The notes: generated by a model not told the origin, from the letters alone. Shown: positions 41,599 to 50,470, counted from the first letter of the stretch. The stretch is DNA of 55,092 bases from Variovorax sp. dw_308 (GCF_019207085.1 NZ_JAATOM010000031.1:1-55092); one strand, 5' to 3'. Program-made: numbers and translations.

Positions 41599-43086
41599 AT
41601 GCCCACTCGGAAGTCTTCTGTCCTGCTCGCTGCCGCCTCACTTGCTGGCGGCGTGGCTGATTCGACATCGGTCGGCGGCCAGCAAGTCGAGCCTCATGGC
41701 TGGCTCGGCACGGAGACTTTGAAGAGCCGATCCGGGAATTTCGAGTTCAAGAACGGCTACCCCGAGGGCGATACCGCCCAGCGCCTCCTTGACCTGCAGA
41801 CCCTCAATCGGGCCACCGAGGTTTACCTCACCCAATTGATGCCGGTCAGCGAAGTGGCCTTGCGAGAAGGGCTTCGTGCCTTCGGCGCGACAAAGCCGGC
41901 GCAGGTGGTCGTTTGGGAAAAGCTCATGGGGCCACAGACAGTCCTCCTGACCGCCAACACCGAGACCGTCTACGGCATCTCCCACCTCGCACTCGGGGCG
42001 GATGGGCCCACGGTGGTAGAGGCGCCTGCGCACATGCTCGGCTTCCTGCAGGATGGGCTACAGCGGTATCTCGCGGACATTGGACCGCTGGGGCCGGATA
42101 AGGGGAAAGGCGGCAAGTTTCTTGTCCTGCCGCCGGGTTTCAAGGGAGCTGTGCCAAAGGGCTATTTCGTCGTCCGTTCGCCCACCTACTCGGTGACGTT
42201 CGCGGTACGCGGCTTCCAGGCAGAAGGCAAGACGGATCAAGCCGTCAGCCTCATGAAGCAGATCAAGGTGTATCCGCTCGCGGCTGCGAAGACCCCTCCC
42301 GAGATGGAATTCCTGAATGGCTCCGGCAGGGACATCGACACCTTGTTTCCCGATAACTTCCGCTTCTTTGAGTTGCTCTCCGTGATCGTGAACGAGGAAC
42401 CACTCGAGAGCTTCGGCCCGCTGGAACGCTCCATGATGCAGTCCATCGGCATCGAGAAGGGGAAGCCTTTCAAGCCCGACGACAGGATGAAGGCGCTCCT
42501 GTCCGAAGCTGCGCGGCTGGGTGGCGCCATGGCCCGGGCCAATACGTATGCAACCGGCTCACCGTACTACCCCGACCGCAAGTGGCAAGGCATCCCGGAC
42601 GGCATGACCTACACGTTCTCGCGTGATGGAGCGCCGCAGATCGAAGCGAGGAACAACGTTTACTACATGGCCGCTGGCAACTCGCCCGCCATGATGGAAA
42701 AGAATGTCGGCCAAGGTTCGCAGTACCTCTGGACATACCGGGATGCAGACGGACGCTTCCTCGATGGCGCCAAGAGTTATCAGCTTCATGTCCTACCCAG
42801 GATTCCAGCCGGCAATTTCTGGTCGGTCGTTGTGTACGACTCACTGAGCAGGTCGGAATTGCAGAACGGAGAGCCACTCCCTTCGGTCAGCAGCTATACC
42901 AGGCCCGAAGTCAATCCTGACGGCTCCATCGACATCTACTTCGGGCCGAGCGCGCCCACGAAGGCGAAGAACTGGATCAAGACTGTTGCCGGCAAGGGAT
43001 GGTTTCCGATCTTCCGCTTCTATGGGCCATCTCAAGCCTATTTCGACAAGACGTGGAAGCTGGAGGACATCGTGGCAACCCCGTAG
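41599..43086 (+). CDS. DUF1254/DUF1214 domain protein
   Basis: A 495-residue protein. The N-terminal 25 residues are weakly signal-like (SSVLLAAASLAGGVA). The DUF1254 domain (about 70-220) contains TANTETVYGISHLAL, and GKGGKFLVLPPGFKGAVPKG is the family hallmark. The C-terminal DUF1214 domain (about 370-490) contains DGSIDIYFGPSAPTKAKNW and FPIFRFYGPSQAYFDKTWK. The biochemical role of these domains is unknown. The ATG at 41599 has GGAGG eight bases upstream. It faces two further members of the same family. Confidence 0.88.
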   Translation: MPTRKSSVLLAAASLAGGVADSTSVGGQQVEPHGWLGTETLKSRSGNFEFKNGYPEGDTAQRLLDLQTLNRATEVYLTQLMPVSEVALREGLRAFGATKPAQVVVWEKLMGPQTVLLTANTETVYGISHLALGADGPTVVEAPAHMLGFLQDGLQRYLADIGPLGPDKGKGGKFLVLPPGFKGAVPKGYFVVRSPTYSVTFAVRGFQAEGKTDQAVSLMKQIKVYPLAAAKTPPEMEFLNGSGRDIDTLFPDNFRFFELLSVIVNEEPLESFGPLERSMMQSIGIEKGKPFKPDDRMKALLSEAARLGGAMARANTYATGSPYYPDRKWQGIPDGMTYTFSRDGAPQIEARNNVYYMAAGNSPAMMEKNVGQGSQYLWTYRDADGRFLDGAKSYQLHVLPRIPAGNFWSVVVYDSLSRSELQNGEPLPSVSSYTRPEVNPDGSIDIYFGPSAPTKAKNWIKTVAGKGWFPIFRFYGPSQAYFDKTWKLEDIVATP

Positions 43087-43182
43087 CCAACGAACAGCCG
43101 CTTCGAGCCCTGAACTGCCCTACCCATCGGCGACATTTGCGCCTCCGAGCAGTCACTCGCGCCATGTCCCGACGCAATCAAA

Positions 43183-44529
43183 TCAAGCTTGCTTCATGAT
43201 CGGCGGAAGACGATAGGACCCATCCAGCACCGACGTCCTGGGCCCGTAGAGGCGCATGGTGACATTGAACGGGCCTGCAGGGGCCGGGAGCCAGTTGGAC
43301 GTGTCATCGGGCTTCGCGCTCTGAATGACGATGCTCAAGGAACCGTCGGCCGCCTGCTTCAGCCCATCGGTCGTGCTGCCGATGCTGCAGCGCCCGAATT
43401 CGTTCTCGACGAACAACATGTCGGCGCCGTACATCGCCAGGTTCCAGAAGACCGACACAGGGGGCTGCTGCCCCTTTCCGAAGTGCAGTACATAACTGTT
43501 CGCGCCATCCAGAGGGGCGCCATGCGCATCGACGGCGCAATTCGGGTAGATGACCTGGTCCGACAACTGCGCGCCAAGTTCGTACCTGGCGAGCGCCGCC
43601 CGAAGCGCGAGGTCATGCCCGGCGCGGCCGCCGGAGAATGTGTACTTCCAGCCATTCGTCGTCTCCCCCGTCGAGGCCCACGCCGCATCCACGATCTGCT
43701 CGCCCGAACTGACCGCTCGCGCAAGGCCCCGCTTCACCGGCTCGCCGAGCTCGGCCCATTCAAAGCCACGCGAGGTGCTCAGTCCGATTTTCTGAAAGCT
43801 GTTGACCAGGGTATCGCTGTTGCCCGTTGTCGCGGGCAGCCAGGACTTCATCCAGTGTCCGAGCTGCTCGAAGAAGCGAAGACCCTCCGGTGCATCAGCG
43901 GAGGGAAGCTGGGGCAATGCGTAGATGGAACTCTCCTGCGGCCGAAAGGCGAGGCCTTGCTTCAGGTACGCCGACAAGGGCATCAGCTGGAAGCCCTTCT
44001 GGGCCTCGACGGCCGCTGGCAAGTCTGCGTCGCCGTTCACGAAGACGCGCAGCCCGGCGGCGGCCCAGCGGGTGCGTGAGCGCAATTGCGTCATCTCTCC
44101 CGGGATTGCGCCACTGAAGTCCGGCCCCGTCACCAGATACACGCCAGGCTGCTGCCCCTTGATGCCGCCGATGTTGTGGAAGATCTCGTCGTAGTGGTCG
44201 CCGAGCTGCACGATGTACCAGCGATCATCTGCCAGCCTGGGTACGAAGATGACCGCGGGCTCGTCGCGCAGATCGCACACCCCGTAACCGTCGATCGTGA
44301 CGTTGTTCGGCGTCACGATGAAGCGGTCTTTGGCGGTCTTCAGCGCCGGATATTTGTGAAAGCTGTTCAGTGCGACAGCTCGGGCCTTCACACCGCCGAC
44401 CGAGGTCTTCCCGTACTCCACGAAGGGCACGCCCCACAGGTAAGCCTGAACGCCAAGCGTGTACGCGGCCTCTTCGGTCGCCCAGTCCGCAGGCTTTCCG
44501 GTCTTCGTGGCGGTGGTCGTCTGTTTCAT
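43183..44529 (-). CDS. DUF1254/DUF1214 domain protein (second copy)
   Basis: A 448-residue family member without a signal peptide. DUF1254 features are YTLGVQAYLWGVPFVEYG and IVTPNNVTIDGYGVCDL, and the DUF1214 end carries DGSLSIVIQSAKPDDTSNW and NVTMRLYGPRTSVLDGSY. Its own ATG at 44529 has AGGAG ten bases upstream, so it is an independent gene, although a frameshift upstream makes a continuous frame from 45942. It lies 40 nt after the repaired stop of the third copy and is probably co-transcribed with it. Confidence 0.85.
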   Translation of the reverse strand: MKQTTTATKTGKPADWATEEAAYTLGVQAYLWGVPFVEYGKTSVGGVKARAVALNSFHKYPALKTAKDRFIVTPNNVTIDGYGVCDLRDEPAVIFVPRLADDRWYIVQLGDHYDEIFHNIGGIKGQQPGVYLVTGPDFSGAIPGEMTQLRSRTRWAAAGLRVFVNGDADLPAAVEAQKGFQLMPLSAYLKQGLAFRPQESSIYALPQLPSADAPEGLRFFEQLGHWMKSWLPATTGNSDTLVNSFQKIGLSTSRGFEWAELGEPVKRGLARAVSSGEQIVDAAWASTGETTNGWKYTFSGGRAGHDLALRAALARYELGAQLSDQVIYPNCAVDAHGAPLDGANSYVLHFGKGQQPPVSVFWNLAMYGADMLFVENEFGRCSIGSTTDGLKQAADGSLSIVIQSAKPDDTSNWLPAPAGPFNVTMRLYGPRTSVLDGSYRLPPIMKQA

Positions 44530-44569
44530 GATTTTTCCGCTCCTGTGAAATTGCGTCCGTCCGACCGAT

Positions 44570-45942
44570 TCAATCGATCTTTTCGATGTCCGGCAGCACC
44601 CAGGTCTTGTCGAACAGCGGCTTCCCGGGCCGTAGAAGCGGAAGAGCGCCTCGAAACGGCCGTTGGCATCGGTCGGAATCCAGTTCGATACCTTGCCTTC
44701 GGGGGCCTTCGGCGAGAAGTACACATCGACCGAGCCATCGGGATGGGTCTGCAAACCAGGTGACTGCGAGGAACGGCTGGCGCAGGGCATGTCGCGAATG
44801 AGCGCGTGCGTTGCGAAGTCATAGAGGACTGCAGACCAGTATTGGCGCACGGGAGGATCGGGCGGCACACGCAGACGGTAGGTGCTGCCGCCATCGAGCG
44901 GATTGCCATCGCTGTCGCGGCTGACGAACAGGTAGAACTGTCCCGCACCCAGGTGCTTGACCATGCTGTACGCAAAGTAAAAGAGCGTTCCCCGGCCATC
45001 CGTCGGATAGACATCGGCTTTGGTGAATCCGGTCTGCACGGAATCCATCAGCGTCTTGTCGGCGGGCAGGAACCATCGCTTGCCCTCGTTGTGCGGCTCG
45101 TAGGTGGTCTCGTAGCGCAGGTCGAACAGCGCCAGCGCCTCCTGTGCGGCGGATTCGAGCAGTCCGGTCGTGGCCGCATCGGGCTTGAACGGCTTGCCCT
45201 GTTCGATGCCGAGCGACCTCAGCGGATCGATCATGGCGCGATCGCGCTCGATCCACGGCTCAGCCTGGACCATGCGATGCAGAGACTCGAAGAACCGCGT
45301 GTCGTACGGAATGACCCCGGAGACCACGACGTCGATGGCGTCGATGAGCGCGGTCTCGGGAGGGCGTGATGCAGCAGAAAGCGGATAGAGCCTGATGCGT
45401 TTGCCGTAGGCGACCGCCTTGGCAACATCTTCGTCCGTGCGGCTCTTCAGTATCGAGCGCAGGAGGGCGTAGCCCTGGAAGGTGGCCGACGCCAGGAGCA
45501 GGAAGCCCACAGGAACCGGCTCCTTGTATCCCGGCGGCAAGATCAGGTACTTGCCGCCCTTGCCGGCATCCAGACCGGCTGGGCCGACGTCTTCAAGGGC
45601 GACCTGCCAGCTGTCCATGATCGTGCCGGTGATCGAACCGTCATCACCCGCGGGCGGGATCTCGAGCACCATCGGACCCGTGCCCTTGGTACTGAAAAAG
45701 GGCATGAAGTAGATCGTGTCGGGGTTGGGCGTCAGGAACTGGTTCTTCCAGTCCGCCAGCCGCGACCAGTACAGGATCTGGTTCACCGCGCCCTTGGCAT
45801 CGCGGACCATCGACTGGAACATCAAGTCGTAGTTCACCGCAGGAATGCCCCAGATGACGGCCTCCATTGCGCGGCGATGGATCGTGCGGTGCTTCAACTC
45901 CGCTGGACCGATGGGGCTGCCTGCGCCAGGTTGAACACTCAT
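44570..45942 (-). CDS. DUF1254/DUF1214 domain protein (third copy), frameshifted near its 3' end
   Basis: The frame starts at an ATG (45942) with AGGAG upstream and reads as a normal DUF1254/1214 protein (TPNPDTIYFMPFFSTKG, KGGKYLILPPGYKEPVPVGF, DGSVDVYFSPKAPEGKVSNW). After FRFYGPG the reading breaks. Restoring one G at about 44624-44628 (CCCGGG) gives the expected KPLFDKTWVLPDIEKID and a TGA at 44570, for 457 residues. As given, the frame instead runs on into the next gene and predicts a 919-residue protein ending at 43183. Only the last 20 or so residues are affected. It could be a real single-base deletion or a sequence error. Confidence 0.75.
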
Positions 45943-46072
45943 TCGAAGTTGCTCCTACGCTGATGCGAACGCCCACGCTCGTGGCGTCCGATCTTCAGGC
46001 CGGCCATCTCGTGGCGTCAAGCCGTGCGTCTTCGGCGGCGAAAGCGCGGATCGGACCCAAGAACCGACACCG

Positions 46073-46323
46073 CAACCCAAAGCACCCGCCCGCGCCCGCC
46101 ATGCGTCGATGCAAGCCAGCATCAACGTCGTATCCGCCGGCTTGACGAAGTGCTTATCAAAACCCGCATCGACCGCGGCTTGCCGGTCGCTGAGTTGGCC
46201 GTAGCCGGTCAGCGCGAATGAGCAGGGTGTTCTTGCCCTCCGGCCGCAGCCGGATGCGCCGCGCCACCTCGTAACCCTCAAGTACCGGCAGCCCGATGTC
46301 GAGGATGACGACGTGTGGCTTGA
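46073..46323. repeat. direct repeat of about 250 bp, left copy
   Basis: This segment aligns with 50152-50400 in the same orientation. Bases 46080-46155 are identical to 50159-50234 (76 in a row), and the rest is close to 90% similar with small indels. The two copies bracket the STAND-GH19 and VOC genes. Confidence 0.75.
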
Positions 46324-46326
46324 GCC
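46073..46326 (-). pseudogene. relic of a receiver (REC) domain, copy 1
   Basis: The minus strand reads LKPHVVILDIGLPVLEGYEV in one frame, then ALTGYGQLSDRQAAVDAGF and DKHFVKPADTTLMLACIDAW in another. This is the C-terminal half of a CheY-like receiver, with the phospho-Asp, the switch Thr and the Lys still present. One extra A near 46217 shifts the frame, and the first third of the domain is missing, replaced by unrelated sequence. It is the type of receiver found at the end of hybrid histidine kinases. Confidence 0.7.
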
Positions 46327-46425
46327 ACCCGTAAATGCGCCACGGACAAGATCCGTGCAACGAATAGCCCAACTGACCCAGTCGACCGAAAGCCGCGCCC
46401 TCAAAACTACAGGACAACGGTCGCG

Positions 46426-49400
46426 TTACCTTGGAGAGGCGGCCGGCACTGGAAGCGTTGGAGCAACCGCGGGTGCCGCAGCTTCAGACCGAGCACCGGT
46501 CAGGGCTGACGGGCCGGGAGCCGCACCAGCGGCGGTTGGCACGCTCGTTTGACCCCCATTTCCATTCGCCGCGGGATTTCGGATACCGTCACTTATCCCG
46601 AAGGTTTCTTTTGCCCTTTGATAATATTTCGATAAACCATCAAGTCGAAGGAGTCCTCCACTGACTCGCCTCTGAATTGTTGAAATATCACCAACATCTG
46701 CAAATTTATTCAACCCTTTCTCTTCCCAGAAATCTGCGCCAATCAGAATAGCCACCTCGGGCGTGCTCATTAATTCCGGATTCGAAATAAAGTCCATGTC
46801 CAGAAGTTTTCCGAAGCGCGCATAGTTGTAGCGCCCCGTAATCAATACGACGCCTCTGCCTTTGAATCGCTGACCGTCACCCGGCTGTGTGTTACCCAAG
46901 GATTTATTCATCTCGTATTTCAGCTGGAAGGCATTCGGCCCCCAAATCTCCTCCAGGACTCGCAGCTCCGCCGATTCGTGGGCAATGATCGCGAGAAATG
47001 CGGCCTGGCGCAGTGGCGTATTGATTCCGAATTCGTGCATCACAACCTGCAGGTATGGAAGATATACCTCCGCCTTCTGCGCTGGCAGCCCCGGCATGAT
47101 ATGTCGCAGATTCTCCAATCGGAGCTCGCGGAATTCGTGGCCTTGATCTTCCTTCCGGGCGCGGATGAGGGAGCCTTTCCCCACCAGTAGCAGAACGGCC
47201 TGGAGTCTTTCCGTTTTTGCAAGCGCATCTTGTCGTGCCTGGATCGCCCAGAAAGCCGTAGCACTTGCCGCAACGGCGAGCATGGCAAAAATCACCACGA
47301 CGGCGAGCAGCTGACGGCGCTGACGGCGCGCCTGGGCCCGTGCCGCAATGGTGGACGCCTCGATGTAGCCGACGACCGTCCCGTCCAATTCATCCCGGCG
47401 CCGTTGCAGCAGATCCTCGGCTTCGGCCAGCGGCAAGCCGGTGGGCAGCAAACGGCTGGTGCGGTCGGCTCCCTGCGCGTTCTGCCATAGTGACGCGGCC
47501 TCCTTCAGGCGATCCCGCGTCTGCAGATCGGCACGATCGTGCAGGAGTTGTTCCTTCGCGCGATTCCAATGCGTCAGCAGTGCCTCATGCGTCACCCGCA
47601 GCTGCTGTCCTTCCTCCTCGTCGCCCCAGACCAACAGCAGCCGCGCCTTGGGCGCCAGAAAGGCGTCCACCAACTGCCGCGGCGGGCTGCCGGGGACGAA
47701 ATCCTTCAGCGGAACAACCCGCGCCGTCACTGCGCCCCGGGAGCCCTGGCCCGTTGTCGCCAGTGCCCGCAGGACCTGCGGCAGAGCGGACTGGACCTCG
47801 GCCGGAAGCTGGGCAAATTCTTCTTCAGCGCGGCGGCCCAGGGCACCCTCCAGGCCGCCCATTTCATCGTAAGCGGCGAAGGTCAGCTCGTCCCTCTCGG
47901 TGCGGCGTTGCCAAAGCTGGTCCAGGGTGAATTCGAGCAGGGGAAGGGCCGACGGCGCCCGGGCCGCTGCCTGGCAGAGTTCGTCGTCGAGGCCCAGGCC
48001 GCGTGCCCGATCGAACTCGAAGCGCAACCCGGCTTCACGAGCCGGCTGGCGGACGATCTGGCCAATTTCCGCGGGCGTTGGGAGCGTCAAGAGATAACGC
48101 GCCTCGCCGGCGGCGAGTTGGGCCAGGGCCGGCACACTGTCCAACCGGTCGAAGAAGTCGCTGCGCATGGTCGCCACGACCCAGACCAGGCCCGATTTCG
48201 CCAGCCCCTCAAGCGCCGCAACAAAGGCAATCTTGTCCAGAGGGGGCAGCCCGTCCAGCGTGAACAGTTCCTCCAGCTGGTCGATCACGAGCAGCAGTCG
48301 CGCCTCAGCGCGCTCGGTGAGTCGCTCTGTTTTCCCGACGGCCGTCAGGCCCTGCAGGATAGGCTGCCTCGCCTGGTTGGGGGCTTCCCGCAGCAGCTTC
48401 GCCAGCGCGGCCGGGTCGTACTGCAGGTCCGCCAGTTCGGGCAGGGCAGTAGCGCTGAGGATCGCAGTGGCGAGATGGCCTAGCAAGTCGCCCCGGGCAT
48501 CGGCCGGACGCAACACTGCGTGGCGGCACACGGCGACCTGGCCAATCATGCCGGGCAGTTTGAGGTCAGGCAGCAATCCCGCCTTGACCAGGGACGACTT
48601 GCCGCTGCCGCTGGCGCCAAAAACCAGGACGAAGGCGCAACCGGCATCCGCCTGGCGTGCCAGGCGTTCTCGTATTTCGTTGCGCGCCCGGGTCCGGCCG
48701 AAGAACACCTGGGCATGCTCCAGCTCGAAGGACTCCAGGCCCCGGTAGGGACTGCCCTGATGCCATCGAATGCCGCCCTCCACCGACGCACCTTCGGCCA
48801 GGTTCAGCCGCCTTTCCAGGAGCTCCCGCAAATGCGTCTCCAGGGTTTCCTCGAAGTCGGCCGTGTCGACGAAACTGCTGTAGGCAAGCTTGAAGGATTT
48901 GGAAGCCGCGTCCACGAACCATCGCTGGATGAAATCCAGGACCCGCTTCTTCTGGTCGAGCTGTTGGAGCAATGCGGTTTCGTCCTCCAGCGAACCCTTG
49001 ACCTCGGCGGTTTTCAGGTAGAACAGCAGTTCGGGTTCGCCGCCCTGCCGTGCTGCCGCGAAGGCATCCTCGAACTCCCATTCGGTCCCGGTGACGGGGC
49101 GGCCGGTGATGGCCCCCAGGAACTTGTCGGTCGGCAACGGCACGCCGAGCCGGGACCACAGAATCACGACCACGATGTTCGTCTCGCGAGGCGGCGTAAT
49201 CGAGTCCTGGAAATGTCCTGTGGCTACGAGCGGCTCCCATTCCCAGAGCACCGGCTCCACCCGGAAGTGATGCCCGAACTCGCGATCCAGCTTTTCGATC
49301 AGGCGTTTCGTGTTCAGCCGCTCCGGGCGAACGTCGCTGGGGGAGGATATGAAAATCCTGATATTTCGCCGTGCGATACCGGCTTGCTCGCTGGCGGGAA

Positions 49401-49437
49401 CGTCGGAGCCGGGCTTCGCATCGGGGTCGGGGGACAT
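46426..49437 (-). CDS. DUF4062 - STAND NTPase - transmembrane - GH19 protein
   Basis: A protein of 1003 residues from the ATG at 49437, or 1024 from a TTG at 49500; neither has a clear ribosome site. Numbering below uses the longer form. Residues 45-150 are a DUF4062 domain (RNIRIFISSPSDVRPER). The STAND NTPase follows (about 250-640): Walker A GASGSGKSS (295-303), Walker B LLLVIDQLEELF (402-413), and a VTHEALLTHW helix (636-645) typical of this NTPase type. A basic stretch (RAQARRQRRQ) precedes one membrane helix (731-751). Residues 790-968 are a glycoside hydrolase 19 domain: AAFLAIIAHESAELRVLEE with the general-acid candidate E842, FKGRGVVLITGRYNY and NPELMSTPEVA. A Pro/Ala tail ends the protein. 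STAND proteins of this type usually end in WD40 or TPR repeats, so a muralytic domain is unusual. The GH19 part is encoded by clearly lower-GC DNA. Confidence 0.88.
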   Translation of the reverse strand: MSPDPDAKPGSDVPASEQAGIARRNIRIFISSPSDVRPERLNTKRLIEKLDREFGHHFRVEPVLWEWEPLVATGHFQDSITPPRETNIVVVILWSRLGVPLPTDKFLGAITGRPVTGTEWEFEDAFAAARQGGEPELLFYLKTAEVKGSLEDETALLQQLDQKKRVLDFIQRWFVDAASKSFKLAYSSFVDTADFEETLETHLRELLERRLNLAEGASVEGGIRWHQGSPYRGLESFELEHAQVFFGRTRARNEIRERLARQADAGCAFVLVFGASGSGKSSLVKAGLLPDLKLPGMIGQVAVCRHAVLRPADARGDLLGHLATAILSATALPELADLQYDPAALAKLLREAPNQARQPILQGLTAVGKTERLTERAEARLLLVIDQLEELFTLDGLPPLDKIAFVAALEGLAKSGLVWVVATMRSDFFDRLDSVPALAQLAAGEARYLLTLPTPAEIGQIVRQPAREAGLRFEFDRARGLGLDDELCQAAARAPSALPLLEFTLDQLWQRRTERDELTFAAYDEMGGLEGALGRRAEEEFAQLPAEVQSALPQVLRALATTGQGSRGAVTARVVPLKDFVPGSPPRQLVDAFLAPKARLLLVWGDEEEGQQLRVTHEALLTHWNRAKEQLLHDRADLQTRDRLKEAASLWQNAQGADRTSRLLPTGLPLAEAEDLLQRRRDELDGTVVGYIEASTIAARAQARRQRRQLLAVVVIFAMLAVAASATAFWAIQARQDALAKTERLQAVLLLVGKGSLIRARKEDQGHEFRELRLENLRHIMPGLPAQKAEVYLPYLQVVMHEFGINTPLRQAAFLAIIAHESAELRVLEEIWGPNAFQLKYEMNKSLGNTQPGDGQRFKGRGVVLITGRYNYARFGKLLDMDFISNPELMSTPEVAILIGADFWEEKGLNKFADVGDISTIQRRVSGGLLRLDGLSKYYQRAKETFGISDGIRNPAANGNGGQTSVPTAAGAAPGPSALTGARSEAAAPAVAPTLPVPAASPR

Positions 49438-49647
49438 GCTGTTCAGGTGTCGGTCAATCGATACCGAAGATGGAATTTCGTGGGCATTCTCGAAACTCAA
49501 GCCGAACCGTCGTTTGCAAACAGTTTCTCCACGCTGTTAGTCATAGTCAATGGATTTCGTGTCGAGTGCCCTGGGAACCGCATCACGTTCAGTGTCTGCG
49601 CCTGGGCCGAATCTCGTCGGGGAGGGATGCCTCCGGACGGCGCTCAA

Positions 49648-49998
49648 TCAGGTGTGCGCAAGGATATTGACCAGCTTCCCGAATGGGTCGCGAACGAAGA
49701 ACCGGCGGACTCCCCAGGGTTCGTCAGCAGGTCCGTATTCGATGGAGAAGCCGGCAGCCCTCATGCGTTCGAGCGCAGCGTTCACATCATCCACTTCAAT
49801 CGACAGGTCCGGCACCGGAGTGCCGGAGCCACCTTCCGCGGCGAAGCTCACCTGAACGGCCATCTCGGTCGGAGAGCCATAGGTCTGAATCCAGCCGTGG
49901 TCCATCAAAAGCTCGAGGCCAAGGACGTCCTGATAGAACGCCCGGGCCCGGGAGGGGTCATGCGCCTCGAAATTGGCGACTATCCGTTTGACTTGCAA
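49648..49998 (-). CDS. VOC family (glyoxalase-like) protein
   Basis: A 116-residue vicinal-oxygen-chelate protein with two beta-alpha-beta-beta-beta units: IVANFEAHDPSRARAFYQDV at the start and VRRFFVRDPFGKLVNILAHT at the end. Members include glyoxalases, dioxygenases and drug-resistance proteins, and this one cannot be assigned further. The start is a TTG at 49998 with AAAGGA six bases upstream; no ATG lies at the domain start. It is upstream of the STAND-GH19 gene on the same strand, 150-210 nt away. Confidence 0.75.
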   Translation of the reverse strand: MQVKRIVANFEAHDPSRARAFYQDVLGLELLMDHGWIQTYGSPTEMAVQVSFAAEGGSGTPVPDLSIEVDDVNAALERMRAAGFSIEYGPADEPWGVRRFFVRDPFGKLVNILAHT

Positions 49999-50151
49999 CT
50001 TGCTTCCTTTCGCGCTTGTGGACAGCGCTGCTGCGCTTGAACCGGACGATGGGCTCAATTGACCGATTGTGCGAGAGCGGTAGGCGCTCTCAGGAATCCC
50101 AGGAACCAACAGCGCGTCAACATGGGATCGCCGGACGGCTGCACACCTCCT

Positions 50152-50400
50152 CAACCCGAAGCACCCGCCCGCGCCCGCCATGCGTCGATGCAAGCCAGCA
50201 TCAACGTCGTATCCGCCGGCTTGACGAAGTGCTTGTCGAATCCCGCATCGACCGCGGCTTGCCGGTCGCTGAGCTGGCCGTAGCCGGTCAGCGCGATGAG
50301 CAGGATGCCTCGGCCCTCGGCCAGCAGCCGGATGCGCCGCGCAACTCATAACATTCGAGCACCGGCAGCCCGATGTCGAGGATGACGACGTGCGGCTTGA
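50152..50400. repeat. direct repeat of about 250 bp, right copy
   Basis: Partner of 46073-46323. Both copies come from the same part of a receiver gene but carry different frameshifts. They have therefore decayed independently, or come from two paralogues. Confidence 0.75.
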
Positions 50401-50470
50401 ACGCGGCCAGTTCGGCCAGCGCCTGCTGGCCGTCGCGCGCCACGCGCACCTCGTGCCCGTCCAGCTTGGC
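50152..50470 (-). pseudogene. relic of a receiver (REC) domain, copy 2
   Basis: The minus strand reads KLDGHEVRVARDGQQALAEL, then AAFKPHVVILDIGLPVLECY, and later degenerates through frameshifts. The ALTGYGQ-like and KPADTT-like parts survive in other frames. More of the N-terminal part remains than in copy 1, but the body has stops and indels. Upstream (to about 50620) a further short open stretch ends LRRAALFYA; I cannot place it. This relic and its neighbourhood fill most of the 716-nt gap before vgrG. Confidence 0.7.

Noticed and set aside
43183..45942. A genuine double-length DUF1254 protein
   Set aside because: The joint is an off-frame stretch after FRFYGPG. One added base restores the normal ending, and the second gene has its own start and ribosome site.
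46426..49437. Reading the STAND-GH19 protein as a type VI effector because vgrG is close
   Set aside because: DUF4062 and the STAND NTPase are intracellular sensor modules, a membrane helix lies inside, and vgrG is on the opposite strand and separated by relics. The probable effector is the lipase directly after vgrG.
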